Assembly: GCA_014381795.1 (NCBI GenBank)
Contig: JACNKY010000205.1
Coordinates: 1 to 9,257, forward strand
Source of the DNA: Pseudomonadota bacterium
Lineage (GTDB): Bacteria; SAR324; NAC60-12
Reading direction: 5' to 3'
Length of the DNA stretch: 9,257 bases
Shown here: positions 1 to 5,923 of the stretch, piece by piece
How positions within the stretch are numbered: position 1 is the first letter of the stretch
Layout: the number at the start of each line of letters is the position of its first letter
Translations under genes and position numbers: made by a program
Notes under the pieces: model-generated
What the model saw: the letters and a program-made list of their open reading frames with translations, nothing else
Told to the model about the DNA's origin: nothing
Databases searched by the model: none

Positions 1-1017
1 TTCCAAAACTTCCAGAGTACCGGTCAGATATTCGATGTTTGCTCCTTCTTCAATTGCATCATCAAATTCATCTGGATAGCAGTTCATATCCTCTCTGGGG
101 ACAGCAGAAAGAATGGTCGATTCAGAACCCATGCGTCTCGCTAAGCGTGCTACATCCATCGCCACGTTCCCGTCTCCAATTACGATGACTTTCTTACCGA
201 TTTCAAAATCATCACCATGAATTTCATAGGCACGGAGAAACTCTATGGCGTTAGTTGTTTGCGGGCGATTGGAGAATCCGGAAATCGGCAAATTTCTTCC
301 AGTTTGTGCCCCAACTCCAATGAAAACAGCGTCATAATCTTTTTCAAGCTGCTCTAAAGAAATATCGGTTCCGACGCGAACGCCCATTTTCATTTCAATG
401 CCGAGGTCAATGATTTTATTGACTTCTGCGTCTAAGACACTACGTTCAACACGATAGCCCATAATGCCGTAAAGCATCATGCCGCCGGGCTTTTCGTTGA
501 AGTCATAAATCGTGACCGCATGACCTTTGCGTCTTAACTGATAGGCAACAGAAAGACCCGCCGGACCTGCTCCTATTACAGCAACATGTTTGCCTGTATC
601 TTCTCCTGCAGGGTGCAATTTTAATCCGGCCTCAATTCCATGTTCTCCAATTGCATGCTCCACAGCGTTGATCGCAATGCTTTCCTCCCGATGTTGGCGT
701 TGGCAAGTGGATTCACAGGGATGCGGACAAATCCGTCCCATGATTGCAGGAAACGGATTTGTTTCCACAATCCGGTACCAGGCGTCGTCCCACTTATTGT
801 CTGATTTTTCAACACCCGTCAAGATGTTGTGATAACCCCTGATATCTTCACCTGCAGGACAACCTGCAGTACAGGGCGGCACCTGTTTTACATAAATTGG
901 GCATTTGTGACTTTCATCACCAAAAGCAACAACTTTATGAAATCCATCCTGATCGGAATATTCCGGAAACTCATAGTTATTGGCAAAATCGAGAATTGGA
1001 TTTGAGTCAAAAGTCAT
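1..1017 (-). CDS. dsrL: DsrL, NAD(P)H:acceptor iron-sulfur flavoprotein of the Dsr pathway (N-terminal 339 residues, cut by window edge)
   Basis: The frame is open from an ATG at 1017 to the first base of the window, giving 339 residues, roughly half of the usual DsrL. The family resembles the small subunit of glutamate synthase and links DsrAB electrons to NAD(P) in the cytoplasm. Seen in the sequence: an N-terminal iron-sulfur domain with C39, C49, C53 and a second group CPHPCESTC (C97, C101, C105); an FAD Rossmann motif VAVIGAGPAG at about 145-154; and a second nucleotide fold VIVIGDGNVAMD at about 277-288 for the pyridine nucleotide. The start follows dsrB by 15 bases, with AGAGGA about 8 bases ahead, so the two genes are very probably co-transcribed and translated in tandem. 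The missing half should carry the rest of the NAD(P) domain and the C-terminal ferredoxin domain typical of DsrL. GltD is the alternative on sequence alone, but context makes DsrL nearly certain. Confidence 0.93.
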   Translation of the reverse strand, partial: MTFDSNPILDFANNYEFPEYSDQDGFHKVVAFGDESHKCPIYVKQVPPCTAGCPAGEDIRGYHNILTGVEKSDNKWDDAWYRIVETNPFPAIMGRICPHPCESTCQRQHREESIAINAVEHAIGEHGIEAGLKLHPAGEDTGKHVAVIGAGPAGLSVAYQLRRKGHAVTIYDFNEKPGGMMLYGIMGYRVERSVLDAEVNKIIDLGIEMKMGVRVGTDISLEQLEKDYDAVFIGVGAQTGRNLPISGFSNRPQTTNAIEFLRAYEIHGDDFEIGKKVIVIGDGNVAMDVARLARRMGSESTILSAVPREDMNCYPDEFDDAIEEGANIEYLTGTLEVLE

Positions 1018-1032
1018 AATCTGTTCCTCTGG

Positions 1033-2115
1033 TTAAAATCGAACATGCGCCGATTGGTTAAACGTAGTTCTGGCGTGGCGGTAACTGTCAATCATGTCAA
1101 CCTCAAAGGTCAACTCGGCTTCCTCAAAAAAGCGTTTCCAACCAATGCGGTCAATCCATTCGTTCATCCGTTCCCAGGGCTTACCACCAGCTTTGTATGC
1201 CATAAGTATTTTTCCAACCACGTCATTGACTTCCGGCCAGTGCGGGGGGTTGTTAGGAATCCCTTCAGCAACAAGACTCATGGATTGTGGTTTTGAACGG
1301 GCGTTACTGTTTTTTCCTCCAACCCAAATCGCAAATTGTGAATGTTCCGGATGATTGATTTCCATGGATGGACATGCACCAAAGCAGGCCCCGCAAACAA
1401 TACACTTTTCTTCATCAACCATCAATGAACGTTTGTTATTGACAATAGTTGGACGAATTGCTGCAACAGGACAACGTGCTACTGCTTTAGGAAGTTCACA
1501 AAGCGTTGACAATTTGGCATGGTCAATACGAGGAGGTCTGGTGTGTTTTACCACAATCGCGACATCTGCCTGGCCGCCACAGTTGATGGAGCAACAGGAA
1601 GTTGAAAGCCGTACCTTGTTCGGCATTTCCAGAGTTTTGAACTCATCATAAAGATTGTCCATGACACCTTTCGCAACTCCGGAAGCGTCCGTTGCAGGAA
1701 TATCACAGTGCAGCCAGCCTTGAGTATGGGCAATCGGCGCAACACAGTTTGCAATTCCACCTACAGGTAAACCCATGTCCTCCAAATCCTTAATCAACGG
1801 ATCGATTCTAGATTCTTCAGCAAACATAAATTCCACACTGTTGCGGATAGTGAAACGCATAAATCCATCGGCGTACTGATCCGCGAGGTCACAAAGACCA
1901 CGGACTAGATCAACAGTGTTCTGACGCGGAGTTCCGGCTCGCACAGTGTAAAGCGCATCACCGCTGAGGCCATAATGAACCATCACTCCGGGCTTGATCA
2001 ATTTATGATATTTCCATTTCCCGTAATTTTTGACAACCACCGGATGCAGAGCACCCTCAAGCGTATGTGGTCCGGACTCAACCGTTTTCCATGTTCTTTC
2101 TGACGGGGCATTCAT
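1033..2115 (-). CDS. dsrB: Dissimilatory sulfite reductase beta subunit DsrB, reverse (oxidative) type likely
   Basis: Complete at 360 residues, the normal DsrB length. With DsrA it forms the cytoplasmic alpha2beta2 siroheme enzyme that converts between sulfite and DsrC-bound sulfur. Siroheme-side cluster cysteines are visible as C137 (in GWLHCDIPATDASG) and the CC-x3-C group C174, C175, C179 (STSCCSINCGGQAD). A ferredoxin domain follows, with C215 (ARCP) and C238, C241, C244, C248 (KCIVCGACFGACP). The compact CCSINCGGQAD segment looks like the oxidiser form rather than the longer sulfate-reducer form; this comparison is from memory. The ATG at 2115 has AGGAG about 7 bases ahead. It lies 99 bases after dsrA and 15 bases before dsrL. 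DsrE, DsrF and DsrH do not follow DsrB here, unlike in purple sulfur bacteria. Confidence 0.98.
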   Translation of the reverse strand: MNAPSERTWKTVESGPHTLEGALHPVVVKNYGKWKYHKLIKPGVMVHYGLSGDALYTVRAGTPRQNTVDLVRGLCDLADQYADGFMRFTIRNSVEFMFAEESRIDPLIKDLEDMGLPVGGIANCVAPIAHTQGWLHCDIPATDASGVAKGVMDNLYDEFKTLEMPNKVRLSTSCCSINCGGQADVAIVVKHTRPPRIDHAKLSTLCELPKAVARCPVAAIRPTIVNNKRSLMVDEEKCIVCGACFGACPSMEINHPEHSQFAIWVGGKNSNARSKPQSMSLVAEGIPNNPPHWPEVNDVVGKILMAYKAGGKPWERMNEWIDRIGWKRFFEEAELTFEVDMIDSYRHARTTFNQSAHVRF

Positions 2116-2214
2116 ATTAAACTCCTCTAATTAACTTTGAAACTGAATACAGGCGGGGTATCTTTATTGTGCTTTTTTCAAAAAAATGCCCGCTTCTCAC
2201 AACAGCGTATTCTC
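2116..2214 (-). other. dsrA-dsrB spacer with weak stem-loop
   Basis: This 99-base gap separates two subunits of one enzyme. It contains GCGGG (2153-2157) opposite CCCGC (2189-2193). Nested between them is an A/T hairpin built from a T6 run and an A-run at about 2171-2189, with GC at its foot. On the transcript this could form a short branched stem. There is no T-tract after the outer stem in the direction of transcription, so it is not a convincing terminator. A role in transcript stability or subunit balance is only a guess. Confidence 0.25.
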
Positions 2215-3477
2215 CTATGCCGCGCTGTCGTATTGTTTTTTATAATATGGATTGTCTCGGGGTCGTACGATCATATCAATGTTAGCCTCGATCCCGACTG
2301 CCTCAAGGAATTGCTTCATGCCGACACGCTCAATAGTTTCTCCAACTCGCTCATGATCTAAACCGTTATCATCCCACCAGTCAATGATTTCATCCATTAA
2401 TTCAATGAATTCCTCAACTTCCTCATCGGTGTCAAGTTTCATAAATGGGATCATCATCGAACCAAGATTGACACCAACCTTGAGCGTATTTTTACCGCCC
2501 ATCAACAAGGAAGCACCTCTTTCTTTTCCGGGGGAAAGAGCCTTGGGGATTACGTTTATGCAGTGCATACAGCGTACACAATTCTTGTTATCAATCTCAA
2601 TTGTGGAAGTGCCTATTTTGTGAGAAATAGCTTTAGTCGGACACATATTGACGACCTGATCAAACAGCGCGTCTTCTCCATTGTCATCGATCCACTCCTT
2701 GACGTATTCCTGTTCAATTTGAATCGAATCCCTCCAGGTTCCAATCAAAGCCACATCTGCCCGCATGATCGCATTGGCGCAATCATTTGGACAAGCCGAG
2801 AACTTAAACTTCAATTTGTAGTTGAATTCCGGACGGTGGGTCATTCCAGCATAATTTTTGAGAACTTTTTCGTGGACTTTCAGATTATCAAAACAAGCCT
2901 GCTCGCAGCGGGCAGGTCCTACACAGGAAGCCGCTGTTCTGACTGTCGCACCTGCACCTCCCAAATCCCATCCGGCTTTATTCAGTTCATCAAAACACTC
3001 CTGGGTTTTGTCTTGTTCAATTCCAATCAACTGCAAATTTCCAGATTGTCCGTGCATATTGATAAATCCAGAACCGTGCTTTTCCCAGATATCGCAAACC
3101 TCTCGTAGCATTTTTGTACTATAATGCAGTCCCGGAGCGGGCTGCACCCTAAAAGTATGAAATTCCTTTGCTTCCGGAAACTTGTCTTGGATCATGGAAA
3201 AACGGGTAATAATTCCTGCCCCGTAACCTTTAACCGTGACCAGTCCGCCTTTCCAGTATCCCATTTTTGTTTTATAGGAATATTCCAATTGATCCAGCAC
3301 ACCTCGAATCATGGGTTTCTCAGTACGTTCTCCCAGATCTTTGAACCCTTTGATAAAACTGGGCCACTGACCATCTACCAATTCATCAAGAATCGGAGTT
3401 GGATTCAGGAATTTTCCTTTATTATCGCCAGTATCTTTTTCATCACCGGATGAACCGGCTCCTTTTAAATCTTCCAT
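2215..3477 (-). CDS. dsrA: Dissimilatory sulfite reductase alpha subunit DsrA, reverse (oxidative) type likely
   Basis: Complete at 420 residues, typical for DsrA. It is the partner of DsrB in the cytoplasmic siroheme sulfite reductase. The siroheme-coupled 4Fe-4S cluster ligands are visible as C185-x5-C191 (SCVGPARC) and C229-x3-C233 (SACPNDC). The inserted ferredoxin domain has C279 (NMCP) and C300-x2-C303-x2-C306 (NCVRCMHC). The spacing of all eight cysteines agrees with known DsrA proteins. The basic stretch KLKFKF at 221-226, just before ACPNDC, matches the lysine-rich part of the sulfite pocket. The first ~20 residues are acidic, low in complexity and probably disordered. The ATG at 3477 has AAGGAG about 7 bases ahead. 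The gene follows dsrC after 141 bases. A sulfate-reducing role cannot be fully excluded, but the CVGPARCEQAC form and the neighbours favour oxidation. Confidence 0.98.
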   Translation of the reverse strand: MEDLKGAGSSGDEKDTGDNKGKFLNPTPILDELVDGQWPSFIKGFKDLGERTEKPMIRGVLDQLEYSYKTKMGYWKGGLVTVKGYGAGIITRFSMIQDKFPEAKEFHTFRVQPAPGLHYSTKMLREVCDIWEKHGSGFINMHGQSGNLQLIGIEQDKTQECFDELNKAGWDLGGAGATVRTAASCVGPARCEQACFDNLKVHEKVLKNYAGMTHRPEFNYKLKFKFSACPNDCANAIMRADVALIGTWRDSIQIEQEYVKEWIDDNGEDALFDQVVNMCPTKAISHKIGTSTIEIDNKNCVRCMHCINVIPKALSPGKERGASLLMGGKNTLKVGVNLGSMMIPFMKLDTDEEVEEFIELMDEIIDWWDDNGLDHERVGETIERVGMKQFLEAVGIEANIDMIVRPRDNPYYKKQYDSAA

Positions 3478-3618
3478 ATCAACTCCTTTTTTAAGACTTA
3501 ATTAATTTTCAGGTAGCAACTCTATATCTTGAAATTGAGACAAAATAAGGTCGTTTGCAAGCCACACCACTGGCATTCTGTATGCTTCCTTGCTGCAAAA
3601 CCCCTGACTGTAGCGGTA
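3478..3618 (-). other. dsrC-dsrA spacer with imperfect stem-loop
   Basis: In the transcript, a bulged arm (3589-3601 on the plus strand) can pair with CTTGCAAAC (3553-3561), giving about nine base pairs around a 4-base bulge. Inside the loop, GCAT-acaga-ATGC forms a second small stem (about 3573-3585). No T-tract follows, so this is not a classic terminator. DsrC is often needed in excess over DsrAB, so a partial terminator or RNA-stabilising hairpin after dsrC would make sense. That purpose is inference. The end next to dsrA carries its AAGGAG ribosome site. Confidence 0.3.
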
Positions 3619-3954
3619 TCAAACACAACCGGTAGGTTTGGGCAATCCCGCTATCTTACAGGCCTGCAACCCTGGTCCGTTTGGAAAAAGGTTATACAAA
3701 AAAACTGATGCTTCTTTCTTATGAATATCGTTTTTCTTAGCAATTGCCTTGGTCAAAACTTTAACTGCAGGCGCAATTTGAAATTCCTGATAATAATCCC
3801 TGAGAAAATTGATTATTTCCCAGTGCTCATCGTTCATTTCAATTTCTTCATCTTCGGCAAGTTTTCCTGCCACTCCTTCACACCAATCTTCCAGTGTAAT
3901 TAAATAACCATTTTCATCAGTTTCAATGGTGCTTCCTTCATAGTCAAAACTCAT
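3619..3954 (-). CDS. dsrC: DsrC, sulfur-carrier protein with two C-terminal redox cysteines
   Basis: Complete at 111 residues, the standard DsrC/TusE-family size. DsrC is the cytoplasmic carrier whose two cysteines hold sulfur as a persulfide or trisulfide between TusA/DsrEFH, DsrAB and the membrane complex DsrMKJOP. The C-terminal arm shows both cysteines: C99 in GPGLQACKIAG and the penultimate C110 in GLPKPTGCV, eleven residues apart as in functional DsrC. Because both are present, this is a true DsrC rather than a TusE or a one-cysteine paralogue. C25 in LEDWCEG is an additional cysteine. The ATG at 3954 has AAAGGAG 7 bases ahead, and the gene lies 27 bases after dsrN, so they share an operon. 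It sits directly before dsrAB, not after dsrEFH as in purple sulfur bacteria. Confidence 0.98.
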   Translation of the reverse strand: MSFDYEGSTIETDENGYLITLEDWCEGVAGKLAEDEEIEMNDEHWEIINFLRDYYQEFQIAPAVKVLTKAIAKKNDIHKKEASVFLYNLFPNGPGLQACKIAGLPKPTGCV

Positions 3955-3981
3955 TTGTTACTCCTTTGTTAGGGTTTTATA

Positions 3982-5391
3982 TCAGCGCTGGTATTCTGAA
4001 GCCAGCTCCACAAAGCCCTTCGCCCATTGCGGATTCGCCGAAGCGTGCAGGTGTGCGAAAGACGCAAATAAATTATGTTGCAGAAATCCATCCTGCTTGC
4101 CGTCAATCCCATATCCTCTGATTACCTTGAATTGATAACGGTCCGCTGAGGTTGTTGCGGAAAGGCTCGGCTTTGTACCACTTGCAGAAAGTGGTTTTGA
4201 GTAGTGAAACTCATGCGCTTTTACCAAAGCACCTTCGTCAAACCACCTGCTCTGGCAACGGCTTTTGAGAGATAGATATCCGTAACCGACAGGATTTTTC
4301 TGGTAACCGATTTCAAAAGGTAGAACCCCTGCTAATTTAAATTTTTTACCTTTAAAATGCGCGGTTTCGCAGAGATAGATTAAACCACCGCATTCCGCAT
4401 AAACGGGAATTCCGCTGCGGACACGTTCCTTAACCTCTAACAGCAGCTTACGGTTGGCACTTAGTTCCTCGAAAAATGATTCAGGAAAACCACCACCGAT
4501 GTAAAGTCCATCCAGGTCAGGCAGGGAATCATCATGCAGTGAATCTATCAAAACCAGCTCTGCACCATTTTCCCTTAAGGCTGCCAAATTTTCCGGATAA
4601 TAAAAACAAAATGTAGGATCATGGAAAATTCCAATATTTACTGATGTATGTATGGGACGGAGAGGCTTGCTGTCCAGGAAACCTGTATGGAGTGGAGTAG
4701 CTTTAAACATTGATTTGATCGCATCCATATCACAATGCTGGGCAACTAACTCTCCTGCACGGCTGATAATTCCTCTGGCGGATTCCATTTCATCAACTGT
4801 AGTCAAGCCTAGATGTCTCTCCGGAATTATTACAGCTTCATCTATCGGTAAAGAGCCGACAACTGGAACTCTGCAAAATCTTTCAATTGCGGATTTTTGT
4901 TTTTCTTGCTGACGGGCACTCCTGACTTGATTCAGCACGACTCCTACGATGTTTGGCTCAGGCTGCATTTTTTGCATCCCAGTCACCACAGCTGCCGCTC
5001 CGCGTCCCATCCCCCTGCTGTTTATCACTAGCAGTACTGGTGACTGGAGCATATTTGCCAGCCCTGCACTACTGTCAAAACCATCAAGGCTCATACCGTC
5101 ATGTAATCCGTGATTCCCTTCAATCAAGGCCATACTGGACTCTGTACTATTGCGTCCAAACGAATCCAGACAACCTTCTGCTCCCAGCAGATAAGGATCT
5201 AAATTGTGACATTCAGTCCCGCTTGCCAGCTTAAGCCACATTGGATCAATGTAATCCGGACCCTTTTTAAAGCTTTGTACTTTCACTCCCTCCTGATGCA
5301 GGTTGTGAAGAATGCCCAGACTGACCGTCGTTTTTCCCGAACTTTTTTGAGGAGCAGAAATCAGTAAACGAGATGTGTTTGTGTCTTCCAA
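3982..5391 (-). CDS. dsrN: DsrN, CbiA/CobB-like glutamine-dependent amidotransferase (siroheme amidation)
   Basis: 469 residues, typical of cobyrinate a,c-diamide synthase-like proteins. In the dsr setting the family is credited with making the siroamide cofactor of DsrAB from siroheme, using ATP and glutamine. Seen: an N-terminal ATP-binding domain with P-loop APQKSSGKTT (13-22), KGPDYIDP (43-50) and EGNHGLHDG (91-99); then a C-terminal class I glutamine amidotransferase domain with GGGFPE (299-304), nucleophile C334 in AECGGLIYL, HEFHYS (393-398) and a terminal FAHLHASANP box (445-454). The start is TTG at 5391. The frame upstream stays open only to a stop at 5452-5454 and offers no ATG or GTG, and the first internal ATG (residue 51) would remove the P-loop. 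AAAGGA lies 6 bases ahead of the TTG. CbiA of cobalamin synthesis is the alternative, but no other cobalamin gene is nearby. Confidence 0.92.
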   Translation of the reverse strand: MEDTNTSRLLISAPQKSSGKTTVSLGILHNLHQEGVKVQSFKKGPDYIDPMWLKLASGTECHNLDPYLLGAEGCLDSFGRNSTESSMALIEGNHGLHDGMSLDGFDSSAGLANMLQSPVLLVINSRGMGRGAAAVVTGMQKMQPEPNIVGVVLNQVRSARQQEKQKSAIERFCRVPVVGSLPIDEAVIIPERHLGLTTVDEMESARGIISRAGELVAQHCDMDAIKSMFKATPLHTGFLDSKPLRPIHTSVNIGIFHDPTFCFYYPENLAALRENGAELVLIDSLHDDSLPDLDGLYIGGGFPESFFEELSANRKLLLEVKERVRSGIPVYAECGGLIYLCETAHFKGKKFKLAGVLPFEIGYQKNPVGYGYLSLKSRCQSRWFDEGALVKAHEFHYSKPLSASGTKPSLSATTSADRYQFKVIRGYGIDGKQDGFLQHNLFASFAHLHASANPQWAKGFVELASEYQR

Positions 5392-5539
5392 AACAGATCC
5401 TTTGAGTTCAAATAAAAGCGTATGCCTTTCAGCAGTACCTGCTGTGTTGTCTTAACAACTAAAATCCACTAGCTTGTATATTTAAATATTAGAATATATT
5501 AAACAAAACAATATTTTTATCTAAAGAATTTAAAAAAAA
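5392..5539 (-). promoter_or_regulatory. AT-rich tusA-dsrN spacer, possible dsr operon promoter region with two small inverted repeats
   Basis: These 148 bases open the tightly spaced dsrN-C-A-B-L run. The half nearer tusA (about 5465-5539) is almost pure A/T and looks promoter-like, with several TTGTTT and TAATAT-type hexamers, but no pair has convincing spacing. Towards dsrN lie two adjacent inverted repeats: GTTGT-ctta-ACAAC (5446-5459) and CAGCAG-tac-CTGCTG (5430-5444). They end about 40 bases before the TTG start. They could be a regulator site or a leader hairpin. AAAGGA for dsrN is at 5398-5403. No terminator with a GC stem is seen after tusA, so read-through from tusA is possible. Confidence 0.4.
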
Positions 5540-5770
5540 TTATTTCTTCTTAATAAAAAATGTATGTACGCCGCCGTCTTCAGCATGGGAAACCAAATTA
5601 TTCCCGGTACGTTTTGCCCAGGAATCCATGTCGTTTACGGAGCCGGGGTCAGTAGCAGTCATCTTCAGGAGTTGCCCGCTGCTCATGCCGTCAATAGTTT
5701 TTTTGGTTTTTAAAATAGGTAGGGGACAATTAAGTCCTTCGCAATTTAACTCAGTATCAAATTCACTCAT
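5540..5770 (-). CDS. tusA: TusA-family sulfurtransferase
   Basis: 76 residues from the preferred ATG at 5770, the normal TusA length. TusA proteins are cytoplasmic sulfur carriers. In sulfur oxidisers they deliver persulfide sulfur towards DsrEFH and DsrC. The signature CPLP with active C15 is present in LNCEGLNCPLPILKTKK, followed by the family's DPGS (41-44) in the second half. C10 is a second cysteine. An in-frame ATG at 5815 would add 15 residues (total 91), but it has no ribosome site. The ATG at 5770 has AGGA 7 bases ahead, and the TTGACA promoter candidate would start transcripts downstream of 5815. The gene lies between the SoeA-like gene and dsrN, on the same strand as both, which supports a role in feeding the Dsr system rather than tRNA thiolation. 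Other members of this family (YeeD/SirA type) cannot be excluded by sequence alone. Confidence 0.93.
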   Translation of the reverse strand: MSEFDTELNCEGLNCPLPILKTKKTIDGMSSGQLLKMTATDPGSVNDMDSWAKRTGNNLVSHAEDGGVHTFFIKKK

Positions 5771-5775
5771 TTCAC

Positions 5776-5783
5776 TTTCCTCT
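5776..5783 (-). promoter_or_regulatory. Ribosome binding site deciding the tusA start
   Basis: AGAGGAAA on the minus strand, with its AGGA core 7 bases ahead of the ATG at 5770. The longer in-frame start at 5815 is preceded by CTCCAAAC, which lacks a purine-rich site. Confidence 0.6.
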
Positions 5784-5806
5784 AAGAAATTATTTGATTG
5801 GGAGGT

Positions 5807-5834
5807 ATTCTCCATGTTTGGAGTTCAATGTCAA
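5807..5834 (-). promoter_or_regulatory. Candidate sigma70-like promoter of tusA
   Basis: A perfect TTGACA (5829-5834) is followed after 16 bases by GAGAAT (5807-5812), four of six matches to TATAAT. Transcription would begin near 5800, leaving a leader of about 30 bases that holds the AGGA site of the 5770 start. The -10 box is weak, so this is a candidate only. It would let tusA, and by read-through the dsr genes, be expressed apart from the SoeA-like gene. Confidence 0.4.
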
Positions 5835-5890
5835 GTTGTTTTTCCTAAATTCTAGTCTTGAGCAGAACAATTTTCTACTCCGTATGGTTT

Positions 5891-5900
5891 TATCATGATA
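5891..5900. other. Short perfect palindrome in the spacer after the SoeA-like gene
   Basis: TATCATGATA is a perfect 10-base palindrome, 24 bases beyond the stop codon at 5924-5926 and about 60 bases ahead of the TTGACA box. It could be a regulator half of the tusA upstream region, but a palindrome of this size in AT-rich DNA may arise by chance. Confidence 0.15.
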
Positions 5901-5923
5901 TTTTTATAACAAAATGTGTATTT

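Noticed and set aside
590..832. Plus-strand reading frame within the dsrL region
   Set aside because: It lies opposite dsrL, whose motifs are clear and whose frame is uninterrupted; the translation resembles no known family and has no ribosome site.
2563..3108. Long plus-strand reading frame (181 codons) opposite dsrA
   Set aside because: The opposite strand encodes DsrA with every cluster cysteine in place. The plus frame is an antisense shadow with no domain pattern.
3982..5391. cbiA/cobB for cobalamin synthesis rather than dsrN
   Set aside because: The domain set alone would allow it, but the gene is 27 bases from dsrC, heads the dsr run, and no cobalamin gene or riboswitch is present.
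5771..5815. 15-residue N-terminal extension of TusA from the ATG at 5815
   Set aside because: There is no ribosome site, the extension lies outside the usual TusA length, and a likely promoter would start transcription after that ATG.
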